DNA of 64,000 bases from a bacterium (GTDB lineage Bacteria > Cyanobacteriota > Vampirovibrionia > Obscuribacterales > Obscuribacteraceae), in assembly GCA_016124935.1 (NCBI GenBank), contig WGMS01000009.1:25113-89112 (forward strand), in the 5' to 3' direction. How positions within the stretch are numbered: the stretch's first letter is position 1; the number at the start of each line of letters is the position of its first letter. The notes beneath the pieces were generated by a model. The model ran no database searches, was not told where the DNA came from, and saw only the letters and a program-made list of their open reading frames with translations. A program made the translations under genes and the position numbers. This document shows positions 27,613-37,026 of the stretch, piece after piece.

Positions 27613-29913
27613 ATGCTTTCTCCGGAACTGGAAAAAACTATCAGTAAAGCTGCCGAAGAGGCTATCTCCCAGAGGCACGAGTATCTTTCCCTTGAGCATC
27701 TTTTGCGCGCCTTGCTCGAAGACAAGACAGGCATAGAAGTTATCAGAAAGTGCGGCGGCGATATAGACGACCTCAAGAAAGAGCTCGATGATTTCATCTC
27801 GAAATCCTTCGAACAGATTCCTTTTACCGTGGACTACAATCTTTTGCAGACCGCCTCTTATGAAAGGGTCCTGCGCCGTGCCATCATGCAAGCCCACAAT
27901 TCCGGTCAGACCACCATCGACGCCGGCAACGTAATCGCCGCCCTCTTCGACGAGAGGCGCTCCTATGCCACCTATTTGATCGAAAAGCAGGGCATAACCA
28001 GGCTCGATGTACTCAACTATATCTCCCATGGTATTCCGAAGGACGGAATAGAAAGTGACGACGAAGAATCGATGGAAGTCGATTTCAGCGAAGATGGAGA
28101 TGATGAAGACCGACCAATAAATAATCCTCTCGAGATTTTCACCTCCGACCTCACCAAGAGAGCCAGAGACGGCAAGATAGATCCCCTGGTTGGCAGGGAA
28201 GCAGAGCTGAAACGCACTATCCAGGTTCTTTCAAGAAGACGAAAGAATAACCCGGTCTTTGTAGGCGACCCTGGTGTGGGCAAAACCGCCATCGCTGAAG
28301 GTCTGGCCATAAGAATCTCCGAAGGAGACGTGCCGGAGCTGCTCAAAGGCTCCGAGGTATTCTCTCTCGACATGGGAGCGCTTTTTGCCGGTGCTAAGTA
28401 CAAAGGCGAATTCGAGAAGCGTTTGAAGAGTGTTCTCAAGGCCCTCAAAGACAAAGAGAAATCCATTCTTGTGATCGACGAGATTCATTCGATCGTGACA
28501 TCGGGCACTGGTGGCGGTGGCAGCCTGGACGCCTCCAATATTCTCAAGCCCTATCTAACCAGTGGAGATATCCGCTGCATCGGCTCCACAACCCACTCTG
28601 AGTACAAAGCATCATTCGAAAAAGACAAGGCTCTCGCTCGCCGCTTCGAAAAGATAGACATTATCGAGCCAACCAAAGCAGAGTCGATCAAAATCCTCAA
28701 AGGTCTTAGAAAGCAGTATGAAGAGTTCCATGGCGTCGAATATAGCGACGAAGTGCTGGAGGCAGCGGTGGAACTTTCGGCAAGGCATATCAACGAAAAA
28801 TTCCTGCCCGATAAGGCTATAGATGTCATAGACGAAGTCGGCGCCGCCTTCCGCCTTTTGCCGGAAGAAGAAAGAGCCAACCGGGTCGTCACCGTCAAGG
28901 ATATCGAAGACATAGTCGCCTCGATTGCCAGAATTCCAGCCAAATCGGTATCGGGCTCGGACAAGGACAAACTCAAGAATCTCGAGAAAGAGCTGAAAGC
29001 GGTTCTCTACGGTCAGGACCATGCCGTCGAGCAGGTGGTCAAAGCGATTATCCTTTCGCGTTCCGGCCTGGGGAATCCCAGCAAACCGATAGGTTCATTT
29101 CTATTTTCCGGTCCGACCGGAGTGGGCAAAACCGAGCTGGCGAAACAGCTTGCTGTGGTCATGGGTGTCAACTTCCTGCGCTTCGACATGAGCGAATATA
29201 TGGAAAAACACACGGTATCCAGGCTTATAGGTGCGCCGCCAGGCTATGTGGGCTTCGATCAGGGCGGACTTCTAACGGACGCCATCAACAAAACTCCGCA
29301 CTGTGTCCTGGTGCTGGACGAAATTGAAAAAGCTCACCCCGATCTGTTTAACATACTGCTCCAGGTCATGGACCACGCCACTCTCACGGACAATAACGGC
29401 AAGAAAGCGGACTTTCGCAATGTGATTATCATCATGACCACCAATGCCGGTGCCCGGGAGATGACCAACGAGGATATCGGCTTCAGTGTCCAGCCGCAGT
29501 TGGCGGGAGATCACCCCAGAAAGAATATGACACCGGGAGCGAGCAAAGCAAAAACCGCCATCGAGCGCACCTTCAGTCCGGAATTCCGAAACAGATTGGA
29601 CGCCTGGGTAGCTTTCAACCAGCTCTCCATGGAACATATCCTACAGGTAGTGCATAAATTCCTCAAAGAGCTGAAGTCGCAGCTCGAAGAGAAGAATGTC
29701 ACCCTGGAGGTAGACGACAAAGCGGTAGAATGGTTGGGCAAAAAAGGCTTCGACAAACTATTCGGAGCAAGACCGATGTCTCGCTTGATTCAGCAGAAGA
29801 TAAGAGAGCCCCTATCCGAAGAGCTGCTCTTCGGCAAATTAGAAGATGGCGGCACTGCCAAGGTGACTATCAAAGACGACGACATCGAAATCAAGACCCT
29901 GAAGAAAAAGTGA
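27613..29913 (+). CDS. clpA: ATP-dependent Clp protease ATP-binding subunit ClpA
   Basis: 766 residues. N-terminal Clp_N repeats (EEAISQRHEYLSLEHLLRAL), an acidic linker (EDGDDEDRP), AAA+ domain 1 with Walker A GDPGVGKTAIAEG, then AAA+ domain 2 with Walker A GPTGVGKTELAKQ and the arginine-finger region FRNRLDAW. There is no long middle coiled coil, so it is ClpA rather than ClpB or ClpC. The ClpP-docking tripeptide appears as IGF (in NEDIGFSV) where E. coli ClpA has IGL; IGF is the form used by ClpX. It unfolds substrates, including those brought by ClpS, into ClpP. clpP is not in the window. Ends 11 bp from the convergent dabA. Confidence 0.95.
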   Translation: MLSPELEKTISKAAEEAISQRHEYLSLEHLLRALLEDKTGIEVIRKCGGDIDDLKKELDDFISKSFEQIPFTVDYNLLQTASYERVLRRAIMQAHNSGQTTIDAGNVIAALFDERRSYATYLIEKQGITRLDVLNYISHGIPKDGIESDDEESMEVDFSEDGDDEDRPINNPLEIFTSDLTKRARDGKIDPLVGREAELKRTIQVLSRRRKNNPVFVGDPGVGKTAIAEGLAIRISEGDVPELLKGSEVFSLDMGALFAGAKYKGEFEKRLKSVLKALKDKEKSILVIDEIHSIVTSGTGGGGSLDASNILKPYLTSGDIRCIGSTTHSEYKASFEKDKALARRFEKIDIIEPTKAESIKILKGLRKQYEEFHGVEYSDEVLEAAVELSARHINEKFLPDKAIDVIDEVGAAFRLLPEEERANRVVTVKDIEDIVASIARIPAKSVSGSDKDKLKNLEKELKAVLYGQDHAVEQVVKAIILSRSGLGNPSKPIGSFLFSGPTGVGKTELAKQLAVVMGVNFLRFDMSEYMEKHTVSRLIGAPPGYVGFDQGGLLTDAINKTPHCVLVLDEIEKAHPDLFNILLQVMDHATLTDNNGKKADFRNVIIIMTTNAGAREMTNEDIGFSVQPQLAGDHPRKNMTPGASKAKTAIERTFSPEFRNRLDAWVAFNQLSMEHILQVVHKFLKELKSQLEEKNVTLEVDDKAVEWLGKKGFDKLFGARPMSRLIQQKIREPLSEELLFGKLEDGGTAKVTIKDDDIEIKTLKKK

Positions 29914-29924
29914 CCCCGGCTGAA

Positions 29925-32831
29925 TCAGGCCTCGGCTGATACCTTTCTCTTTCCATCATTACCGATATAAATCCGAAAAGAATCGGCGTCGGCGCTATCC
30001 GATAGCACCGGCTCCCAACCCTCTGAAGGTCGGTAGCGATAAAAGGTCTCTTCACCATCGTAATCGATGGCGATCAGATGAATCCATTCGTTGTCCCGCA
30101 GCTGTTTCAAGGTATCACTTTTCTCAAATATCTGGTGTATCCTCTCCCTGGGAGCTTCAATTACCACCAGAAGGCGGAGTGGTTCATGATATAAATGCTC
30201 GCCGTTCATCATCGACTGCCAGGCCAATCCGGTTCTCAAATCACTTCGCGGGCCGGTCATGATGCCGATGCTGCCTACGACATTGTGATAGATCTTGCTG
30301 CCGCTTCCATAGACTTCGGTATCGGTGGCGGAGAAATAGTGTTCGGCATTGATCCACTGACCGACTACCATCGGTCCATTCAAAACCCCTTCCAGCAGGT
30401 CTCCGCTCGAATCAATGCGATAATCGTACGAATTCAGAAATACCCTGCCTTCGAGATTTAAACTTGCGGTAAGAGATCGACGGCCTATTATGAAAGCGGC
30501 ATTCCCAGCCAATCCCCATTCCGGTCGAGTCTCACTCCAGTCTCCGCTCCTCCGATCAATCTCGTTTCGAGCCTGCTCGACGGAAAGCTCACTGCCGGCT
30601 CCCGGCAAGCGCCCGCACCTCTCCAGATTGGTACGTAGAGTTGCCGACAGCATATCGGCCTTCAGGCGCTCGAAATCCTTGGAATGGCCATCGGGAAGAT
30701 CTTCCACGTCAAAGAATTCTATCCGATCCGTAGTGGTATCATGAACAGCTCCTATAAAATGAGTATCCTCGGGAATTTCTATACCCTGTTTAGCAAGATG
30801 CTCTCGAACATGAACCTTGTTAGCCATTGCAGCAAAAAGACGCGCATTGGGTTTTCCGGAATTACCGCCGCAGGCTCCACAATTGAGCGCGGCTTCATAG
30901 GGGTTGTTATCCGAGGTGCTTGTGTGGCCTGCAACCACCACAAGGCGAGCGAAATTTTTGACCAGACCCATGGTTCTCAGTCCTGTCTCTATGGAAATTG
31001 CCTGCTCCTCTTCGCTAAGGCCGAAGCCGGAAGCATCTCTATCTACACTCATGACAGTACCCACCGGAGGAGCTATCACTCTGCGAAGAGCAGCTCGAGC
31101 TCTGCGATAAAATCGAGGGAAAAGAGTGCGCCCGAAGAGCTGAATACCGAATAACCAACCAAGGGACTCGACCATTACATATGGTGTCAAGACGTGCAAT
31201 TTCATATCCCTGATCATCTCATGGATGGAATGAATGATCGCCTCTCCGGATTTATGCCTTCTCAGAGCCTTTGCGTCCTCGCCCCTGTAGGTTTCATAGA
31301 CCTTGAGTGTCGGCTGTACTATCGCAGGCAACTGATCGGTCTCGTGTTCCTGACCGAAAGCTCGACAACGCATCGGTATACCGAAAAATCCGGCAAATCC
31401 CAGGGTCTCGTAATTGGCCAACGATTCCAAATTTCTTCGGAATGGCTCCGACCTGACATCAATACAGAATAGAGCCTGAGCAATAGGACGAGATCTACCC
31501 TTATTATCCTCGGTCGAATCTTTAACCGATTCCTTAAGTTTTTGGAACAATTCCGCATGATATCCGGCTTCATAAGCCTGCAACCAGACAGGACCATGGT
31601 CGGACTCAGGAAATTCATCAAGCCAGGTGGAGAGTTTCCGTAAACTTTCAGTCTCAACGGCAACAAATTTGTCCGGCTCTATATCGAGCGAACTGGCTAA
31701 GACTGCCAACCTCCAGGCTGCGCCCAGCGCAGAGCCGGATCTATCAGCCAGACGAACAAGCTCTCTTTCATAGTCGACGATCTTTTCGTACTTTCCATCA
31801 AATCCAAGTTCCGACCGGCAGGTGAGTTCAACCAGTTCTCGAACGTAGAACATTCGCACCGCCAGATACTGGACAAGGTCAATAGGATAAGCGGCTTGCC
31901 ACGGATAATCACTGTGGTCGGCACGCCAATTGATGAAACTGGCCCATCCGTAAAGTGAAGTCAACTCGAAAGAGAGATAGTCTTGTTGAACCTCCGGCGG
32001 AATGGCGAGCGCTTCTAAATGCAATGCCAGCGCCTCGTCCGGAGACCAGGGCAGAGCATCTATCTTCCTCGAACTATCTGGAATACCACATGGTGACCAC
32101 TCTTTAGATGCCAGTGACTTCCAGACACCATAAAACCCTTTCTCTCGCTCCGGCATGGGCAAGGAAGCAAGTCCTTCATCTAAAAACGCTTCACACCATT
32201 TGATCATCTCAAAATTGATCAGCCACTCGAGCTGGGTATGACAGGTTCTGTCCAACCAGGGAATAAGAGACATCTTTCGACCGACAAGGAGCTGTTCATC
32301 TACGTTGCTCTCTACCGATCCAAGCTGCTCCGCCAGACTGACTATCTGGCTTCTCGAAAGTCGAAATTGATCGATGACATCGAGCGACAGGTCAGATTGA
32401 TCCCGGATCGAAATCAAGCTTCTACCGTTACCAAGGGCGCTCCTGCGGTCGAGAAGCCTGTCCATGGTTTCAAGATCAGGAACGGTGATACCATTTAGCA
32501 AATGGGCACGCAACACATCGATATGGCTGACCTCTCTTCCGGCAATCTGAAGATCAGAATCCGTCGCCAGAGGTCTTAGTGCCGCATCCAGGTGCTCGAG
32601 CCGGATTCGTCCTGAATGAACCAGGCTTCTGTACTGCTCATTAGTCAAATAGCCCCTGCCGCCTATAAACCTTTCGGCGACTTTGACCGCATCATGAAAG
32701 CGATGAATCTCAAGGCTCCGGATAGGGTTATGGTGCACAAATCCGGCCATCGGCCAGTAATGAGAAAGGACCATGCTGGAGCGCTGCACAAGTTCGCGAA
32801 TCGCACTCTCTTTGGTTCTCACTGCATCCAT
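29925..32831 (-). CDS. dabA: Inorganic carbon transporter subunit DabA (DUF2309/UPF0753)
   Basis: 968 residues. DabA is a large peripheral protein related to beta-carbonic anhydrases; with membrane partner DabB it hydrates CO2 to bicarbonate in a vectorial way. Its zinc/active-site residues are present: Cys456 and Asp458 in ALFCIDVRSEP, His636 in VVAGHTSTSDNN and Cys651 in LNCGACGG. The 15-residue spacing from His to Cys equals that of the Halothiobacillus protein. A family N-terminal signature, HYWPMAGFVHHNP, is also clear. No membrane helices. ATG at 32831 lies inside the end of dabB (13-bp overlap) and has GGAGG 6 bases upstream. Last gene of the arsR-mur-CA-dabB-dabA operon. Not tested: whether it moves CO2 in this organism. 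Confidence 0.93.
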   Translation of the reverse strand: MDAVRTKESAIRELVQRSSMVLSHYWPMAGFVHHNPIRSLEIHRFHDAVKVAERFIGGRGYLTNEQYRSLVHSGRIRLEHLDAALRPLATDSDLQIAGREVSHIDVLRAHLLNGITVPDLETMDRLLDRRSALGNGRSLISIRDQSDLSLDVIDQFRLSRSQIVSLAEQLGSVESNVDEQLLVGRKMSLIPWLDRTCHTQLEWLINFEMIKWCEAFLDEGLASLPMPEREKGFYGVWKSLASKEWSPCGIPDSSRKIDALPWSPDEALALHLEALAIPPEVQQDYLSFELTSLYGWASFINWRADHSDYPWQAAYPIDLVQYLAVRMFYVRELVELTCRSELGFDGKYEKIVDYERELVRLADRSGSALGAAWRLAVLASSLDIEPDKFVAVETESLRKLSTWLDEFPESDHGPVWLQAYEAGYHAELFQKLKESVKDSTEDNKGRSRPIAQALFCIDVRSEPFRRNLESLANYETLGFAGFFGIPMRCRAFGQEHETDQLPAIVQPTLKVYETYRGEDAKALRRHKSGEAIIHSIHEMIRDMKLHVLTPYVMVESLGWLFGIQLFGRTLFPRFYRRARAALRRVIAPPVGTVMSVDRDASGFGLSEEEQAISIETGLRTMGLVKNFARLVVVAGHTSTSDNNPYEAALNCGACGGNSGKPNARLFAAMANKVHVREHLAKQGIEIPEDTHFIGAVHDTTTDRIEFFDVEDLPDGHSKDFERLKADMLSATLRTNLERCGRLPGAGSELSVEQARNEIDRRSGDWSETRPEWGLAGNAAFIIGRRSLTASLNLEGRVFLNSYDYRIDSSGDLLEGVLNGPMVVGQWINAEHYFSATDTEVYGSGSKIYHNVVGSIGIMTGPRSDLRTGLAWQSMMNGEHLYHEPLRLLVVIEAPRERIHQIFEKSDTLKQLRDNEWIHLIAIDYDGEETFYRYRPSEGWEPVLSDSADADSFRIYIGNDGKRKVSAEA

Positions 32832-35374
32832 TGCAATCCTCCTATAACCCGAGGAGCGCCATCGACAGCCAACTCCAACCAGTCCTGAGGAAGACCTCCC
32901 AGAACTATCAGTAAACCTATGACCAGAGCGAAGCCTGCAATTTCACCTCTTCGAATATCTTCGTAACGGAATTCGCTTTTTACAGGTCCGAACAAAAGCC
33001 GCTGCATCAAATTGAAAAAGTACCAGGATGCGGCGAACCAGCTAAACACCACAGCTACCAAGCCAGGCGACATGGTGATGGAGGGGCTGACCAGCATTCC
33101 CAGATATCCGAAAAAGAGACCGAACGGAGGCAGTCCGGCTGATGCCATGATAATTAATGCCGTGAAAAACGCGAACCGTGGCATCGGCTTAAAGAGCCCA
33201 CCCACTCTTGTCAAATCCAGTTCTGCATATCTTGAACGCAAACTGTTCCACGCCAGAATCAGTCCCACAGAAACCAAACCGACAGCCACCGCGTACTGAA
33301 GCGACTGAGCAGTGAATTTACCTACCTGAGCAAGATGCCACCATAAAATTGAATACATTGAAAGACCGGCATACGCAATAAGTTCTGGAACTCTATCGCG
33401 GGATAGAGCCATTAACGTCCCCCAGATGGCACCGAATCCAGCAAGCACACCGATGGCAGAGAGAAGGTGGGCAGGAATCACCGGAAAAGCGAGAAATCCG
33501 GAGAAGGGAAGCAATACCGATAAAAGCATAGCCAACCAACCTGGAGTCCGCGTTAAAGCCGCCACATAGAGACCATGAAAAGGAAACAAGGGAATTAGAA
33601 AGAAAGAAAAAATCAAAATCAAAAGCGCAGTGTCGAAAGTGAAAGCAGCCGGGCTGGTTTCTTTATAGGCGCAAAAAATTGCAGCGACTACAAAGACTAC
33701 CAGGCAGGCCGGCGACGAATTGAGCAAACGCGACAATTTCTTTAGCACTCGCGAGACGTGCAACTCTATAGTGTAGACATAGAGCCGGTTTGCAAAAAGG
33801 ATATAAAGCTGGGTCCACAGTCGACCGGAGTGCAGGACGAACTTGTCGTGGTAGTGCAGATAGAGACCGAACCAGCTAGATCCGATAGAGAGAACGAGAA
33901 TAGCAGCAATAAACCAGAACAGTCCCTGAGGCAGTGCAGCCGCCTCGAAGTAAGCCGACACCTGGGAATGGTCAGGATAGAGAAAATGGGTAAATTGCTC
34001 GGCGGCGAAGAAATAGGATACCGAAGCGAAAGAGACTGCCGCAAGCATGCTGACAATCATCAACCATGCGCTCTGCAAGCGGAAGAGGGTGAGCATTGCG
34101 TGAGAAGCGGTGACCCAACCAAAGAGAAGGAAAATAAAAATACCCTGGGAATCCAGAATAGAGATACCCAGTACATAATGAGAAGCCACAACTATGCCAA
34201 GAGGCATCAATAGTGACACCACGAATCCGGTCAACCAGCCGAGCAAACCCGGAGAATCCGGGGAAGGCATGATAGGCCGCTCCGGCTCCAATCTAGCTTT
34301 ATGGATCACTTCACCACAATTAAGAAAAACAGTGGCTTTGAACAAACCATGGGCTATCAGGTGAAAGACGGCAAGAGAAAAAGCGCCCACCCCGCACTCC
34401 ATGATCATGTAACCCATCTGCCCGATGGTCGAATAGCCTAGAGTCTTCTTTATGTCGTTTTTGACGAGCATCATACTCTTACCGACCAGCATCGTGATCA
34501 ATCCCACGAAAAGCACCACATGAAGGGTAGTGGGGGTGAGGACATAAAGAGGCGCCAGTCTGTTGAGCAGAAAGCCGCCGGCATTTATTATGCCTGCGTG
34601 CAGAAGACCGGATATCGGTGTCGGTCCATAAAGCGAATCCGGTAACCAGCTATGTAGAGGAAACTGGGCCGATTTGCTCATCGCCCCTAAGAAAATCAGA
34701 AGAGCCACCGCCGTGGCACCAGTCATTGTCAATCCGCTTCCCCAGAGATCTATCAAAACCTGATTGGATGCAGCCCGCGCGAATAGCTCCGAAAATTGCA
34801 CAGTTCCATAAAGATGGAATGCAAGGGCTATTCCACACAAAAACATGACATCGCCGAGCCGGAGTATGACAAAAGTCCGAAAAGTACTCTGGACCGTTGG
34901 AACATGAGAAAAATTGTGAAAAAGCAGGCACAGAATCCAACTGAGCAGCTGCCAGGACAGGAAGAGTGACAAAAGATCCGCACTTGATACCATAAAGAGC
35001 AGGGTAAAAATTGCAACGCCTAATAGCGCATGAAATCTGGGTTGATCCGGATCCTGCTGCATATAGCTTATCGAGTAACGATAAATCACCATACCGATGG
35101 CAGAAATGACAGCCATCATAACCGCCGACAATCTATCCACAGACAGCTCGACCACAGGCAATACCGGCCAGGGTGAGGCAAAGAGAAAAACATCTATGGG
35201 CTCGGAAGTTTGAATAGAGCTACAGAGAACCACCATAGAAGCCAGAAAACCCATCACCAGAGCGCAGAACCCGGCTCGATAGCTTCTGGCATCGACAAGA
35301 CGATTGGGTAACGCAGAAAAAGAAGCCGCGACTAGCGGCATCAATATTGCCAAGACGGGAAATAGACTGGTCAT
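32819..35374 (-). CDS. dabB: DabB: NuoL/antiporter-like membrane subunit, extended at the C-terminus
   Basis: 851 residues with many membrane helices. The N-terminal part is a proton-translocating NuoL/Mrp-type subunit: QFPLHSWLPDSLYGPTPISG, then LLHAGIINAGGFLLNRLA and KKTLGYSTIGQMGYMIME, the segments typical of DabB. Known DabB proteins are near 550 residues. Here about 300 more follow (from about residue 550), and this part looks like the second half of a NuoM/N antiporter: GTLMALSRDRVPELIAYAG, then GLFKPMPRFAFFTALIIMAS and AGLPPFGLFFGYLG. DabB couples the CO2-hydrating DabA to the membrane gradient. ATG at 35374, 28 bp after the carbonic-anhydrase-like gene; overlaps dabA. Confidence 0.9.
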   Translation of the reverse strand: MTSLFPVLAILMPLVAASFSALPNRLVDARSYRAGFCALVMGFLASMVVLCSSIQTSEPIDVFLFASPWPVLPVVELSVDRLSAVMMAVISAIGMVIYRYSISYMQQDPDQPRFHALLGVAIFTLLFMVSSADLLSLFLSWQLLSWILCLLFHNFSHVPTVQSTFRTFVILRLGDVMFLCGIALAFHLYGTVQFSELFARAASNQVLIDLWGSGLTMTGATAVALLIFLGAMSKSAQFPLHSWLPDSLYGPTPISGLLHAGIINAGGFLLNRLAPLYVLTPTTLHVVLFVGLITMLVGKSMMLVKNDIKKTLGYSTIGQMGYMIMECGVGAFSLAVFHLIAHGLFKATVFLNCGEVIHKARLEPERPIMPSPDSPGLLGWLTGFVVSLLMPLGIVVASHYVLGISILDSQGIFIFLLFGWVTASHAMLTLFRLQSAWLMIVSMLAAVSFASVSYFFAAEQFTHFLYPDHSQVSAYFEAAALPQGLFWFIAAILVLSIGSSWFGLYLHYHDKFVLHSGRLWTQLYILFANRLYVYTIELHVSRVLKKLSRLLNSSPACLVVFVVAAIFCAYKETSPAAFTFDTALLILIFSFFLIPLFPFHGLYVAALTRTPGWLAMLLSVLLPFSGFLAFPVIPAHLLSAIGVLAGFGAIWGTLMALSRDRVPELIAYAGLSMYSILWWHLAQVGKFTAQSLQYAVAVGLVSVGLILAWNSLRSRYAELDLTRVGGLFKPMPRFAFFTALIIMASAGLPPFGLFFGYLGMLVSPSITMSPGLVAVVFSWFAASWYFFNLMQRLLFGPVKSEFRYEDIRRGEIAGFALVIGLLIVLGGLPQDWLELAVDGAPRVIGGLQWMQ

Positions 35375-35402
35375 ATTTTTGCCTTCATTCGAAATAAACT
35401 AA

Positions 35403-36068
35403 TCAACGCTCACCCACAAGACCTTCACCAGGCAGAAATCTGACAATCGCTGATTCATCAAGCTTGAACTTCTGCTCAACGAACTTCGCTTTACTGGAAT
35501 CAAAAACCTCCAGTTGTGCAGATTCAGCATTGAAAAACCAGCCGTGCAGCTTTAGCATTCCCTTTGAGCAAGCTGCTTCTATTGCCGGGTGCTCCGCCAT
35601 TTTCATCAATTCGAAAAGCACGTTATACCTGCCTACATTCTGCCAAATCGATTGGTCATCAGACTCGAGAGCGAGCGAATAAACTTCGAGCAAATCACCA
35701 CTTTTTTCGTCGTTGGAAAAATCACTCGATCGATGCTCGACCATGGCTCTTGCTCTAAAACGTGCATATTCGCAGGGTGAATGACCATAAATGACGACCC
35801 GCTCCACTTTAGAATCGACCATGGTCTCCAGGAAGCCGCCTGTATCAAAGCGGTGTCCGAAGTTTTGAAAAAGATGAAGATTGACGGATTCGTCGCTGCA
35901 AACATAACGCAGCAACCAACCCATATCAGAACAGGCGATAACGGCGGCGCTGGCGATTGAACCAGAGACGAGGCCGTCGGACAATTGCAGGTCGTCTAAA
36001 AATTCGCCCCCCCCGAAATTCGACAGCCTGAAGGCAATATCGTCAAAAGCATCAACCAAGTTTCTCAT
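35403..36068 (-). CDS. Beta-carbonic-anhydrase-like protein with incomplete active site
   Basis: 221 residues. The beta-CA pattern is visible: IACSD (Cys46, Asp48), a region like 'RN.G' reading FQNFGHRF (68-74), VIYGHSPCEYARF with His96 and Cys99, and the C-terminal LKLHGWFFNAESAQLEVFD. So the three Zn ligands (Cys46, His96, Cys99) and the Asp are kept. The Arg of the usual CxDxR dyad is missing: after CSD come Met-Gly. That Arg normally pairs with the Asp to open the zinc site, so classical activity is doubtful. Position between dabB and a Mur-like gene, with a 4-bp ATGA overlap to the latter, suggests a role with DabAB: regulator, bicarbonate/CO2 sensor, or a third subunit (inference). Confidence 0.82.
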   Translation of the reverse strand: MRNLVDAFDDIAFRLSNFGGGEFLDDLQLSDGLVSGSIASAAVIACSDMGWLLRYVCSDESVNLHLFQNFGHRFDTGGFLETMVDSKVERVVIYGHSPCEYARFRARAMVEHRSSDFSNDEKSGDLLEVYSLALESDDQSIWQNVGRYNVLFELMKMAEHPAIEAACSKGMLKLHGWFFNAESAQLEVFDSSKAKFVEQKFKLDESAIVRFLPGEGLVGER

Positions 36069-37021
36069 GAACGCAGACTTCCTGTTTTCACAAGCACCTC
36101 AGAAACAATATGGGATATCTCTTTCATTGAGACTCCCATGGAATCCGCTGCGGTTATCGCGCACCAGGCGCTGACATCGGCCTGAGGCGCAGATTGCAAG
36201 ACGCCGCTGACTTCAGACAACCAGGCCAGACCCGCTTTCGAGACAACTGAGCCGCTGTCGGACATAGTCACGGCGCTCGCATCGCTAAAGAGCGCTTCGA
36301 CTCGCGCTCTCACCATGGGATTAGCATCATTGACCACAGCCGCTCTCTTGAAGACTCGCTTTTCGATTGCGAGACTTTCGAGAATCTCGCAATACAACGC
36401 AGCAGCTCGAGCGTTCCTCTCCGGAGACGGCAATGGATGATGTGCCGCAGTTATCACGGCGAGATCAGGTTCGATAAAGCTACCCGTCCTTGCCACTTCA
36501 CCCCGGTCGGCACCGCTTGCTTCGACAATCAAAAGCTCCGTATCCGCCTTCATCGAGAACAATTCGGGAAGAGCTCCCAACGCACCACTATCAACCGCAA
36601 CATGGCAACGAAACTGTTTTCGGACCAGAAACTCTAGAAAGGCGATGGTCTCTTTGCGTCCGACACTGCCGGTGACAGCCACCACATTCGGAGCTACTCG
36701 TCGACGCCACAAACTTGCCAGTTGCCAGAGAGCGATCTTGGTATCGGCCACGGAAATAATCGCTCTCGTTCTATCTAGACTGAGCACAGAGGCTCGACTG
36801 CCTTCGACAATACAACCTCCAGCGCCTCTGGCGAAGGCCGATTCGATGCAATCATGAGAATCCTCACCGCCACAGGACATGGCAACAAACCAATCGCCCG
36901 GACCTACTTCCTCCAGTATCCAGGTCAATCTACTGCCCGCCGGCAAATGGTCGCCGCCTTTTCGGACCAGACAGCCATGAGTGGCATCAAGGATCTCTTC
37001 CACTGTATAAAGCGCCGTCAT
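36065..37021 (-). CDS. Mur-ligase-like protein (MurF/MurE-type N-terminus) with altered P-loop
   Basis: 318 residues from ATG at 37021. I prefer this start over TTG at 37030 because GAGGAGG stands 10 bases before it and only one base before the TTG. The N-terminal domain resembles MurF/MurE (GPGDWFVAMSCGGEDSHDCI, then ESAFARGAGGCIVEG). The central ATPase part has VVAVTGSVGRKETIAFLEFL: the P-loop GxxGKT of Mur ligases reads GSVGRKET, so the Lys at that position (122) is Arg and Lys follows one later. Later motifs (LIVEASGADRGEV, DLAVITAAHHPLP) fit the ligase core. The C-terminal Mur domain seems shortened: about 318 residues against 450 usual. It may be a non-classical ligase or a binding protein. 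Second gene of the dab operon. Confidence 0.75.
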   Translation of the reverse strand: MTALYTVEEILDATHGCLVRKGGDHLPAGSRLTWILEEVGPGDWFVAMSCGGEDSHDCIESAFARGAGGCIVEGSRASVLSLDRTRAIISVADTKIALWQLASLWRRRVAPNVVAVTGSVGRKETIAFLEFLVRKQFRCHVAVDSGALGALPELFSMKADTELLIVEASGADRGEVARTGSFIEPDLAVITAAHHPLPSPERNARAAALYCEILESLAIEKRVFKRAAVVNDANPMVRARVEALFSDASAVTMSDSGSVVSKAGLAWLSEVSGVLQSAPQADVSAWCAITAADSMGVSMKEISHIVSEVLVKTGSLRS

Positions 37022-37026
37022 CCGCT

